In this document: piece after piece, positions 21,420 to 34,926 of the stretch
Layout of the letters: every line of letters starts with the position of its first letter
Position numbering within the stretch: position 1 is the first letter of the stretch
Source of the DNA: Silene latifolia
Taxonomy: Eukaryota; Streptophyta; Magnoliopsida; Caryophyllales; Caryophyllaceae
Length of the DNA stretch: 64,000 bases
Reading direction: 5' to 3'
Assembly (NCBI RefSeq): GCF_048544455.1
Contig: NC_133538.1
Coordinates: 4,990,658 to 5,054,657 of the forward strand
The notes under the pieces: generated by a model
What the model was told of the DNA's origin: nothing
The model's database searches: none
Seen by the model: the letters and a program-made list of their open reading frames with translations, nothing else
Made by a program: the position numbers and the translations under genes

Positions 21420-22735
21420 TTTAAATTGACTAGGTCGTTAAATACTAGAATTAAGCGACCAAATTAGATATTTATAAACCAAACTTGACTCTACACTATG
21501 CGCTAAGAATAGTAGTAAAGGGAAGTAAGGGTCGAACTCAAGAGAAGGGATTAAGACTAAAAGCTTGTATTAGATTAATGACAATGAACAAAACACAAGA
21601 CTATACACAAACTATGGATATTGACAATTGACAACAATTGAAAACATATAAGAGGAGAGTTGGCATGGAGAAAGCAAGTAACAAGATGAAAAAGATATGA
21701 TTTTGCTTATGAAACAAAGTAACAAACACTTGGTATGTAAACAACAATAATATGAGAGGAAACTTGGTGTAATCCTACAAGTTCCACCCTTTCTCAAAGT
21801 ACGACTCTTTTCTCTCTAAATTCATTTATCCAACAACAAACCTCAAGTAAATGATTACCACTATCTAAGCCAACAATGATAATCCTACTTAAACTACAAA
21901 TTCTAACATTAAACCATGTATGAATTGTAGATAAGAGCATGAAGAGCAAAACCAAGAGGAAAGTAAATGGAATATCACAAGAGTATGTCTAAGCCAACAA
22001 ATCCAATGACATATTCAATTTCTACTCACAAGGGTTGATACCAAGATAACAACAATATGAGTTGCTTCAACCAAACATCACAAAAGTAAGAAACTTTGCA
22101 ACATTCAAGCAATAGATGAGTGTTATAGAGCCAAGAGTGATCATTTCTCACAACAAAACATTCATCATGACATTCAAACATAGAAATCGAAATAAATGAA
22201 AGAGTAGAGATTAAAGAGTCAATACAATGATAAAGATGAAAGATTGAAATGGATTACACCAAGTAGTGGAAGATTAGCCTTCCATAGTCTTCATAAAACC
22301 CAAATAACAAAGAAAGATTACAACTTTGAATGAAAAAGTCTTCTAAAATGTTACAAGATTCAAACCCTAATTATGAGAGGATATGAGATTAGATGATGTT
22401 CTAAGATGTTCTTGAGGTCTTCAAATTTTGGGTATATATATGGCTTCACGGAAACCTAAAAAGATCCTCATTTAAGAAGCCAAAATGCGGATTAGAAAGA
22501 CCCGTAAAACAGAGCTGCGCAGGCTGCCCCAAAAGTACTCTTGCCTGCGCAATCGGGCGCAGCTGCGCACCTCATTTGCGCAGCCTGCGCCTAAGCTCGC
22601 ATTTGGAATTCTTATTTCCTTTGATTCTTGACCTCTTTAATTTTTCTCAATTCTTCTCATCTTCACTCTTCACTTCTCCCAGCTTGATATTTGGCATATA
22701 TGAGGTGCTTGTGCCATGTCTTGACCGTGGAAAGG
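21420..22735. repeat. Repeat of unknown class in the first PP2C intron (copy A)
   Basis: From about 21420 (GACTAGGTCGTTAAATACTA) the intron shows transposon-like, AT-rich, non-coding sequence present in both copies. It contains a CTGCGCAGG-rich patch near 22510-22590. No terminal repeats or coding domain could be identified. In copy B the same block is split by a copia element and continues past the duplication break. Confidence 0.4.
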
Positions 22736-24010
22736 AAATCATAAATATTGTCAAAAGTGGGTTTTTGTGAGGGAGTATATCAATGTTGTTTTTTATTATT
22801 CATCGACACATTGATATTTGATACTCAATACGGAGGTAAGGTACACAATAGTGAAATAACCGGTGTGAATTCATTGACAAATAATGTGCCTAAATGGTCA
22901 ATTACCCATAGGGACATACAATACTAATTTGTTATACTCCTACGCAATTCATGGTTAATAGTTTGAAACCTAACAAATTATATTGAACTACATTTAGAAT
23001 GGATTATGTATATATGATAGAACTGTAGGAAATATCGGTATACTTTCATTAACATAATAAGGATTATAACGAAATTATAGATATGAAAACTAGTCATAAA
23101 AGAAATTTGCATAAACAAAATAGAGAGATTATGAAATCAACCTTCGGTCCTAGCAAAATTGGCCTAAGAACAATATCGCAATGATATTCGCCTATCAGTT
23201 ACACCCAAGATGATATCAGATATGCCTTTTGTTCTTGCTAGAATCGATCCCTCAATTAACTGATTAATTTTTAGGGTTTTGTGTGTATTTTTGATGAGAG
23301 TGTGCTAGGTTAAAAATTAGGTTAAGAAAATGAATCTCCTACTCTCTTATTATAACCGAAATAAGAGAAGTCAAGGGGAGATATTTCTTCTTCTAAATTT
23401 CGGCCAAACCAACCGAAATATAAGAAAAATTATCTTCTTATTTTCGGTTTATCCACCTACCAAAAATAATGAGATTAAATCTTCTTATTTTGGTAGTTTA
23501 CAAAATGTATACAATTAGTGTATTATTTATAAATTGTCATTTATATTATTCCGTATTAATAAATCTACACACAACAGCTTGCAGTCGATTTATTAATACC
23601 GGTCTGTAATAATTTGTTATGACAATCTCGTATAATATATACTTTAATTATAAATATCGCATATTTAAAATTAGCTAATTAAATATAACCGATTACATTT
23701 AATTAAGAATTAACATCTTAATTCGTCCAAGCTCACATTATATACATTAATTAAATATAACATATTATATTCAATTTACGAATTGACAGTTAATTCGTCT
23801 CAGCTAATATTATTTAATTAGATTAAATAATCGTCTCATCAACACATTGACTAACGGTTTAGTCAATTACATGAACTAACCTTTTAGTCATATAAGGCAT
23901 CAATGTGATTACATCTCCATAATCACATCTCTCAAACACATCCTTTAGGTGTGACTTTTAGGGACCAGTTGATCACCGCCATCAGTATGATAATAACGTC
24001 AAACCTAATG
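22736..24010 (-). mobile_element. Probable copia LTR remnant
   Basis: The right end (about 23935-24010) reads TTAGGTGTGACTTTTAGGGA then GATCACCGCCATCAGTATGA and AACGTCAAAC. This matches, with changes, the LTR interior at 30-95 of the window. The LTR start expected further right is missing; unrelated sequence takes over at 24010. The remaining AT-rich sequence to 22736 has no coding signal. The call rests on about 60 aligned bases. Confidence 0.45.
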
Positions 24011-24142
24011 TTTTTAAAAATTAAATTTGTTTCATGCCATTCAAAAACATGCATATATCAGTAACACCATATACCAGCACCAGCATAAATCACAGTTGGG
24101 TTCATCAGAACTCAATAGATTCAATTCAACCACAACAAAGAT

Positions 24143-24146
<4 letters not shown>

Positions 24147-24233
<87 letters not shown>
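24147..24233. repeat. (TA)n microsatellite, left border of element I
   Basis: About 87 bp of pure alternating T and A lie immediately before the terminal repeat of inverted-repeat element I. Open frames of repeated Tyr-Ile here are artefacts. Confidence 0.95.
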
Positions 24234-24237
<4 letters not shown>

Positions 24238-24599
24238 CGGGATCCGGTGAGAACCACTAGTATAATGAGAACCATGAGAACCACTATTGTATCTAATAAT
24301 ATACGGAGGGCTGTGTACTGCGATAAAAATAGAATTTGAGAAAATCAAACGTCCTTCCCCCAAAAGCTTCCAATCTCTGTCATTTTCATATTTTTCGTTC
24401 TCTCTCATCTTTCTTTCTCTCTCTCTTCGACTGTCAACATCTTCGACGATGCTAGATGTTTCTTTCTCTACGATCGATCGTCACATACTGAACCATCAAT
24501 CTCTGCAACCATCTACCTATTCGACCGCTGCTTTAATCAATGGAACCTGTTTATTCGAGGTAAAATTCCGAAATTGCTGATTATTTTTTGTTAAATTAG

Positions 24600-25400
24600 G
24601 GTTTATATTTTGATCTTTATGTAATTTTTTAATTCGTCGATTAAATTAGTTGAATTTAGGGTTTGATTATCGTGTTAGATTGTTCGTGAAATTAGGTTTT
24701 GATTAATTTTTTGATTCGTCGATTACCTTTAGAAATTGATGAATTATGCTTGTGAAGTTATATCAATTTCCAACGCAGACTGTTGAGGTTGATATGTTTT
24801 TGTCGTGCCATACGCTGCATTGCTTAATGGAGAAACTGGACTGCCTACCGTGAACTTAAATACTGGAGTAGCTGATCTGCTTGTATGTGACTTCGAAGAT
24901 AAATCTGCACCGTTATAGATCGCTGCTAAAATGTTATGCTATGGGCTAACCGAGTTATTTATAGAACAAGGTGCTGGTCCTTGTTTTAATGATATTGAGT
25001 CCAGGTGCTTTATTTCAGACCTTCCACTTAACTTAGCACTAGATGCTTTATGGTACGACTACTTTATTAACTATTAACTACTCTTTCCTTGGTTTTATGG
25101 TTAAATTTCGGATCATGACCTGCCCCTCTGGTTTTGCTCTCTGATTTGTAGCGATCATAAAATTGTGAAAGACTTTCCTGCTGGAGAATCTGTATACAAG
25201 CTGTTTTCCTTATTCCGTCTTCAAGAGTTGGTATAAATCTCATTTGATTTAAATTCTTGTTTGAATTGAGTCCTGTAAATGGAAATATCAGAACTTCAAA
25301 ATGCTAGGGAATCACTCTTCTTTCATTCATGTTCCTTTTCCGGTGCAGGTTTCATGAGTCTCGTTGGTCGCCATTTTATCAAGAATACTCAACAGGTAAA
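24600..25400 (+). other. Exon-like captured sequence in element I
   Basis: Short coding-looking pieces lie between splice-like signals: AAKMLCYGLTELFIEQGAGP (about 24926-24985), continuing to LPLNLALDALW before GGTACGAC; then DHKIVKDFPAGESVYKLFSL (about 25150-25210); then FHESRWSPFYQEYSTG before GTAAATG near 25397. They read in the + direction and resemble consecutive exons. I do not recognise the protein family. Upstream in-frame stops show the fragment is not a working gene. Confidence 0.35.
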
Positions 25401-25761
25401 TGCTGAAGTTTGAGTTATTACTTGTACACGACTGGATTTTGAAGGAGGAAACCGTGAGACAAATTGTGAACTCAGAACTCTATATATGGGATATATGTAG
25501 CATTGCACACGCTCTAAATTGCTCAAATCTCACTTCTAAAATTCCGCGTTTGTTTGATCATCGACAAATTATTTTTTGACTTTCGCCATCTTGGAACAAG
25601 AATATGATACAGGTATTAGGTGTAAGCTTAATGACTTGACATTACAACTGACCCCGAAAAAGAACCTCCCTTAGTCACATCCAAGATTTGGCGTTTCTGA
25701 TGAAATAGTCCTCTGACTCAAGCTTAAGCTCTTCTTTTTTTGACGTTTTACTTATTTTGAA

Positions 25762-25829
25762 AGCCAATTAGCTCAAATGGGAGAGCATTGTGCAATGCAC
25801 AAGATGTGGGTTCGACTCCCATATTGGCC
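25762..25829 (+). tRNA. tRNA-like sequence, non-canonical anticodon arm
   Basis: The sequence has an acceptor-like stem (AGCCAAT with ATTGGCC), an A box (TAGCTCAAATGGGAG) and a B box (GGTTCGACTCC) with a paired T stem. The anticodon arm is TTGTG-CAATG-CACAA, a 5-bp stem with only a 5-base loop, so no normal anticodon or U33 exists. It is about 68 nt long. It is probably a tRNA pseudogene or tRNA-derived sequence that could still bind Pol III factors. Confidence 0.45.
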
Positions 25830-26135
25830 ATGAAATACCAAATCTTTCTTTTACTCTTAAGAAATGAAAAATAGTGTAACTGGTAATCCCATTTAATTCA
25901 AGTATGCCATGTATGGTAATAGTTTTGGTATATATGTTAGTCTTTGAAATGCTTGTATTGAACTCCTGATAATTGCAAAGCTATTTCACGAGCTCGGTCA
26001 TTGCCATTGTTGCTGCTCGCTTGAGTCCAATCAAGATCTGCGCGCCATTCTCCGAATATGATTATAGCCTCCTAAATAATTGTACTGCATTGCTTGCATC
26101 ATGACACATTTCTCTCATTGGATTTGCAATTTAAT

Positions 26136-26207
26136 AGGCTATATGGGACTCGAACCCATACCTTTGTGCAAAATTTGCACATTGCTCTACCATTGAGCTA
26201 ATAGCCT
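26136..26207 (-). tRNA. Second tRNA-like sequence, opposite strand
   Basis: On minus, AGGCTAT pairs with ATAGCCT as acceptor stem. The D arm is GCTC-AATGGTA-GAGC, and the T arm has GGTTCGAGTCC. The anticodon arm TGTGC-AAATTTT-GCACA has a perfect stem and a 7-base loop, but position 33 is A rather than T and two extra bases precede the stem. It resembles the tRNA-like sequence 300 bp to the left in its D and T arms and its TGTGC/GCACA stem core. Charging identity cannot be assigned. Confidence 0.45.
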
Positions 26208-26379
26208 TTAAAATACGCTAAACAAATACGAATACGAAATAACTGACATAAGTACCCGAAATGTTTCTCACATATTAGTAAGATATGTAATAGATACACT
26301 AAAATGCCTTGTAATTACAAAAAAAGGCCGGTAAACACATTAAATATCCTCCATGGTCATTTCCCTTATTTCATGTACA

Positions 26380-27175
26380 TAGAACCTTATTCCATGCACA
26401 TAGAACCTTATTTCATGCACATAGAACCTTTTCATGCCATAGAAAATTAACGTCCTTAACCAACAGTAATTAGTAACATATTATAACCAATCGATGCAAA
26501 TTGAAGAACTTTTTAATGCACATAGAACCTTTTTTCATGCACATATAATCTTATTTCATGCCCATATAAAATTATTGTCTTTAACCAACACTAATTAGTA
26601 TCATAATATAACCAACTAATGCAACTGAAGAAGTTCTTAATGCACATAGAACCTTATTTCATGCACATATAAAATTAACGTCCTTTACCAACAGTAATTA
26701 GTATCACAATATAAACAACTGACGCTACTGAAAAACTTTTTAATGAACATAGAACCTTATTTCATGCACATAGTACCTTATTTCATGCACATATAAAATT
26801 AACGTCCTTTACCAACAGTAATTAGTATCACAATATAAACAACTGACGCTACTGAAAAACTTTTTAATGTACATAGAACCTTATTTCATGCACATAGAAC
26901 CTTATTTCATGCACATATAAAATTAACGTCCTTTACCAACAGTAATTAGTATCACAATATAAACAATCGACGCTCGAAAAACTTTTTAATGCACATAGAA
27001 CCTTATTTCATGCACATAGTACCTTATTTCATGCACATATAAAATTAACGTCCTTTACCAACAAGATTAGTATCACAATATAAACAATCGACGCTCTTTG
27101 GAAAACTTTTTAATGCACATAGAACCTTATTTCATGCACATAGTACCTTATTTCATGCACATATAACTTAGTTTT
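26380..27175. repeat. Minisatellite, about 124-bp period, six units
   Basis: The phrase AAAATTAACGTCCTTTACCA recurs at starts near 26449, 26573, 26677, 26801, 26925 and 27047, spaced 104-124 bp. Each unit also repeats TTTCATGCACATAGAACC and related forms two or three times. The array lies between the tRNA-like pair and the homeobox fragment. It has no coding potential. Confidence 0.85.
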
Positions 27176-27201
27176 CTTGGCTCAACTAAGCACATATGTC
27201 A

Positions 27202-27548
27202 TTATTCCTCTGGTCGACCCGGGAAAGCTTCCCCTGAAGGATCAACAGAAGACTCTCTTAATTCCTCTTTGTACATTTCCTCAATCATAGGCTTCCACAA
27301 TCTTACTCTTGCATTTATGAACCAGTTTGAGACCTGCTTAAGCATTATGCCAAAATCATCAGCTAAGGAAGTTAAGAACTTATAGGAGCATTTATGTCTT
27401 GTTAAAGCGGATTTTCCTAGCTACTTGACAATTAAATCTTTAAGTTCCATAGAAAAAAATAAAAGAGAGGATCCAAGGCTTGTTTACTTGATTCTTTGAA
27501 AGGCCAGTTTGTGATGCCAAAGTAAGCTTCTCAGAGTCATTTGGGTAC
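27202..27548 (-). pseudogene. Captured BEL1-like homeobox gene fragment (two exons)
   Basis: Exon one (27548-27488, minus, 61 nt) encodes YPNDSEKLTLASQTGLSKNQ after AG and before GTAAAC. Exon two (27333-27202) follows AAGCAG and encodes [16 protein letters not shown] then [13 protein letters not shown], ending at TAA. The motif WFINAR with VRLWKPM is the third helix of a BEL1-like (TALE) homeodomain, which binds DNA in plant development. Splice sites and exon phase are preserved. The remaining homeodomain and BELL domain were not found, so it is a fragment inside element I. Confidence 0.8.
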
Positions 27549-28095
27549 CTGCAAAATTTCATAGCACGACGTCACATATTTAAGGTTAAACAGATATAAA
27601 ATTAGTGATTCACCTGTATCGTCGTACCGAAATAATCCTGCTTTATAATGTTCCTAATGAACTCCGAGTGGCAAGTGGGGGTTTTCATAATGCTCCACTT
27701 TTGCCGCAGTTATAATCGCTTATAGAACCAAGCTGAAGTCAAACTCACTCAGACATCTGAATCACAACAGGGAAATTGTGAAAACCGTGGCAATACTGTT
27801 ATTATAGCCTCTATGTCATGAACAAAATGATACAGAGTACTTAATACCGCACATCAGAAGTATATGGAAAAAACTGAAACAGCCGAAAGGCTATAAAGGT
27901 AGCAGACTAGCAAAGGATGGGAATGTAACAATTTTTAAGATGTCGCCTTTACAGTCAAGGGTGCAAAATATGAAAACAGCAATATGCTAAAGAATTGAAG
28001 AATGTACCTTTCGGAGACGCTCGTCATTCCATGCCTTCCATGCATTCCTTACTTGACTAACGAGAATCGGTATGCTTACATTGGCATCTAGAGTC

Positions 28096-28420
28096 TCAAG
28101 CCATTTTTTCCAGGGAGACTCCGAAGGGTCCAGGAACTCGAAATCTGAGGCGAGAGTATCGTTCAGAGAACTTATCTACTGCTTTGTTAATGTCCTCGGA
28201 ATCAACTAAAATTTGCATCTCAGGTCTTTTCTTATTGCCAGGTTGCTTTCTTAATTTGAAGTCGTTCCCTCTTAACAACAAAACTTCTGATGGAAACCTA
28301 TGCTTCTTTAGCCAACTATTATTTTTCATCGACTCAAATTACAGTTTGCCTAATCTAAAGCAGGAATATTTAGTCGATAATTGAAGGGGAAATCACAAGC
28401 AAATCATATTTTGGAAAACC
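28096..28420 (-). other. Unrecognised 77-codon frame in element I
   Basis: The frame 28329-28096 reads [20 protein letters not shown], then [20 protein letters not shown] and [15 protein letters not shown]. It has coding-like composition, unlike the surrounding AT-rich DNA, but no family is recognised. It could be a further captured exon upstream of the homeobox piece. Confidence 0.25.
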
Positions 28421-29117
28421 ACAACAAAAAAGCATTATTTTGGGAAATGGAATGCATCTAGACTTATAAGCAGATCACAGAACTCAATCAATCAGCTAAA
28501 AAAATTAAACATCGTATTGCAACATTTATCGAAGAAACTATCAAATCAACTTCAAGGAACTGGTCATACCGTTGTCTCTGGTCATTAGTAGACTGTCGAA
28601 ATTCAGTATCTCGTTGCCTCTGCTATACCGATGATACGCAATTACAGGTACGATCAACTGAAACCTAGAATTCAAATCAAATTCAGTTATTAACTCGCAT
28701 CAAGCTTATTCAATTAACTCGCATATAGCATGAACAAATTAGCGTATAATCGCCATGAATTTGAGCAGCGGATTACCTTAATTTGTAGGAATGAAACTCA
28801 GTAATGGCGATTGAATTGGATTAGAGGAACAAAAATCCTATGATGAATCTGTTGAGATTTGAGAAGTGACGGAAATATGATTTGGTTAACGATGATCGGA
28901 GAGGACGATCGGAAAGGATGACGGAGAAGGTGATGGTCGAAGAGAGAGAAGGAGAGATGAGTGAGGAAGTGAAAATGGGAAAATGAATGAGATTGAAGGG
29001 TTTGGGGGTGCGCGTAGGTTTCAAACAAAATAAAGTGTAATGTCGTCCGTAGTATTATTATTATTATTATTAGTGGTTCTCATGGTTCTCATTATACTAG
29101 TGGTTCTCATAGGATCC

Positions 29118-29118
<1 letters not shown>

Positions 29119-29187
<69 letters not shown>
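29119..29187. repeat. (TA)n and (GA)n between elements I and II
   Basis: About 44 bp of TA repeat are followed by about 20 bp of GA repeat. This is the only sequence between the right end of element I and the left end of element II. Confidence 0.9.
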
Positions 29188-30411
29188 AGAGATCAAGTGA
29201 GTCCACCCTTTTACATTGAGTCCATAAGTCCTCTTTAGGACCCTTGAAAAGATGGGATGAAGGGCTGAGATTGAAGGCAAAAAGTGGGGGATTAAGGCTA
29301 AAATAAGGGATTAATACTAATGTAAAACACTCTCCCTCACTAATCAACCCTTAATTTCACTATATAACCTTTCTTTTTCCACCCACTTCTCTCTCCTATC
29401 ACACAAATACCATTTCTCTCATCTCTCTATAAACCAAAAAATCCAAAAAATTCAAAAAACACACCAAAAAAAGTTCCCTCCTCTCATCCTCACCACCACC
29501 GAGGGCACTCTACCCCGACCTGTCCGCCACCACCACCCCACCCCGACCTCCCTCGTCTTCACCATCCCACCATTTCCTCTCCACCATCACCTTGCCACTC
29601 CTCCCTTTCTCCCTTTTTGGCCAGATTCGAGCTCACCACCCTCACTCACCACCAACAACATCCACAATAACAACCACACCATTTCCTCTCCACCGTCAGC
29701 CCGCACACCACAACCCGACAACAACCTTCTTCCTCTCCAACAACTGCCCACAACAACACCTCCACCCGACACCATCTCAGCCCACCACCACGCACCACCC
29801 ACGACCCCTGAAACCACCGCACATCACCGCCACTCCCTCCTCTCTTCCTCTATTTCCGTCACCCACAATCACCTACCTCCTCTGCCAGATCTGAGGACGC
29901 ATCAACGCAACCCACACGTGGCCGCCACCGTCACCTCATATTTCTAAATCTGAGTTTTTATTTTTTTAAGACTGATTTGTTTTTTTTAAAAAAAAAAAGT
30001 TAATTAGTTGATGTTCAGGTTCGTTGATGTATTGATGATGTATTGATGTTCAATGTTGGTTGATGATTTGATTTTTAAAAAAAATAAGTTAATTTGTTGA
30101 TTTGTTGTTCATTGCTTTTTAATGCATTTTGTTCTTTTATGATGTTCAGTATTCGTGGTTTGTTGTTTTGTTTTTTTTTTTTATATATATATATATATAT
30201 ATAAAGGCTAGTGGTAGGTGTTAATTTGTTGATTTGTTTGTTTTGTGTATACGGGTTTGTTTGTGACTTTGTGGCACGGTTTTTGTGTTGCTAATTTACA
30301 CTTGTATTTTATTAAATTTATATTCGTAGATCTAATAAATATATAGTAGATTTTGAAAAAAAAAACGCATTATCATGGTTTTTATTCTTAGATCTCATAA
30401 ATATATTTATT

Positions 30412-30775
30412 ATGCTCATATTTTTTACCTTTACACTCGTATTTCTTTACATTTACACTCATATTTCTTTACATTTACACTCATATTTCTTTACATTTAC
30501 ACTTGTATTTGTTTACATTTACACGCATTTTTCAGATTTACACTCACATTTCTTTATATTTACACTTATATTTGTTTACATTTACACTCATATTTCTTTA
30601 CATTTACACCCATTTTTCAGATTTACACTCATATTTCTTTACAATTACACTCATATTTCCTTACATTTACACTCATAATTTCTACATTTACACTCATATT
30701 TATTTACATTTACACTTGTATATCTGTACATTTACACTCGTTAAATTTATATATATTTGCACTCATATATTTTTG
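30412..30775. repeat. About 22-bp minisatellite (TTTACACTCATATTTCTTTACA)
   Basis: Some sixteen imperfect units of a roughly 22-base phrase alternate TTTACACTCATATTTC with TTTACAT. Reading frames through it are repetitive and not genes. It shares the word CATTTACACT with the 104-bp array to its right. Confidence 0.8.
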
Positions 30776-30919
30776 TGAATATGAGTTGGTGGTGGAGGAC
30801 GGCGATGGTGGTGTTTGTTGGTAGTCGGACTAAAGTTTTACTCATAAAGGACCAAAGTTACACTTATAAAGGACCAAAGTCACACTCAAAGGACCAAATT
30901 TACACTCTAAAACCTTCAA

Positions 30920-31710
30920 ATTTACACTTTAAAATACTACATTTACACTTGTAAAACATCACATTTACACTTGTAAAATGATAAAATTATATAAATTCAA
31001 AATTTCCGTCACAAAAAATCAAATTTACACTCTTAAAATGTTACATTTACAGTCGTAAAACATCACATTTACACTTGTAAAATGTTAAAATTATATAAAT
31101 TCAAAATTTCCGTCACAAAAAATCAAATTTACACTCTTAAAATGTTACATTTACACTCGTAAAACATCACATTTACACTTGTAAAATGTTAAAATTATAT
31201 AAATTTAAAATTTCCGTCACAAAAAAATCAAATTTACACTCTTAAAATGTTACATTTACACTCGTAAAACATCACATTTACACTTGTAAAATGTTAAAAT
31301 TATATAAATTCAAAATTTCCGTCACAAAAAATCAAATTTACACTCTTAAAATGTTACATTTACACTCGTAAAACATCACATTTACACTTGTAAAATGTTA
31401 AAATTATATAAATTCAAAATTTCCGTCACAAAAAATCAAATTTACACTTTAAAATACTACATTTACACTCGTAAAACATCACATTTACACTTGTAAAATG
31501 ATAAAATTATATAAATTCAAAATTTCCGTCACAAAAAATCAAATTTACACTCTTAAAATGTTACATTTACACTCGTAAAACATCACATTTACACTTGTAA
31601 AATGATAAAATTATATAAATTCAAAATTTCCGTCACAAAAAATCAAATTTACACTCTTAAAATGTTACATTTACACTCGTAAAACATCACATTTACACTT
31701 GTAAAACTCA
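30920..31710. repeat. 104-bp tandem array, about seven units
   Basis: Each unit contains CATTTACACTCGTAAAACAT, CACTTGTAAAATG, ATTATATAAATTCAAAATTT and CCGTCACAAAAAATCAAA in that order. Units are nearly identical, which implies recent amplification or homogenisation. Confidence 0.9.
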
Positions 31711-32000
31711 TACAACATTACATTTACACTTCAAAATCAAACTCAAAACGATTAATTAGGGGCTAGAGAGAGAAAGAAAAATTAATTAGTGTATAGAAAT
31801 TTGATTAGTGAAATAATTTTTTTGTTAATTTCAATCTCAACCATCCATTTCAATCCAACCATCCACATTTTTTTCCTTTTCTTTTTAATAGTCCTTAATC
31901 CATCCATTTACCATCCATCTCAACTATCCATTTTCTCATCCAATGGCCCTTAGAGGGACTTAAGGACTCAATGGCATATGGTGGACTCATAAGAACTCAC

Positions 32001-34816
<2,816 letters not shown>

Positions 34817-34836
34817 TATATATATATATATATACT
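34817..34836. repeat. (TA)n, right border of element III
   Basis: A short TA tract separates the right end of element III from the truncated CACTA element. Confidence 0.85.
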
Positions 34837-34926
34837 TACAAGGAGTTAAATTTACATGAACTAATCATTCCCTAACTTCAACAAAAAATTTACTAATAGC
34901 TGATCTAAGCTCTGAGTATCATGCAT

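Larger units (their letters stand above)
15201..22735 (+). repeat. Segmental duplication, copy A (PP2C 5' region)
   Basis: Outside the inserted LINE, this stretch matches 44613-49732 almost base for base outside the insertions in either copy: promoter region, 5' UTR with intron, first PP2C coding exon and about 1.4 kb of the following intron. Identity begins near GTGAGACGATTTAAACAAAA and stops abruptly after TTGACCGTGGAAAGG at 22735. Copy A has no further PP2C exons after this point. It carries the LINE that copy B lacks, and lacks the MITE and copia element of copy B. Confidence 0.9.
24239..29118. mobile_element. Inverted-repeat element I (4.9 kb), TA-flanked, gene-carrying
   Basis: The ends are 48-bp inverted repeats: GGGATCCGGTGAGAACCACT (24239 on) and, on the other strand from 29118, GGGATCCTATGAGAACCACT. 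They differ at only two positions over 48 bases. Both outer sides are (TA)n, so a target duplication cannot be told apart from the microsatellite. No transposase is recognisable inside. The interior holds exon-like stretches with splice signals, two tRNA-like sequences, a 124-bp minisatellite and a homeobox gene fragment. It looks like a non-autonomous DNA transposon that captured host sequence; the superfamily is unknown. Confidence 0.75.

Noticed and set aside
21168..21467. 99-codon frame around the copy A PP2C exon as a complete small protein
   Set aside because: It includes 5' UTR intron sequence before the ATG and intron sequence after the GTGAGT donor; only 39 codons are true exon.
24027..24408. 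Open frames of alternating Tyr and Ile on both strands
   Set aside because: They are translations of the TA microsatellite and its flanks, with no coding content.
30375..30824. 149-codon frame rich in Phe, Tyr, Thr and His
   Set aside because: It reads through the 22-bp minisatellite; the regular peptide pattern comes from the DNA repeat.
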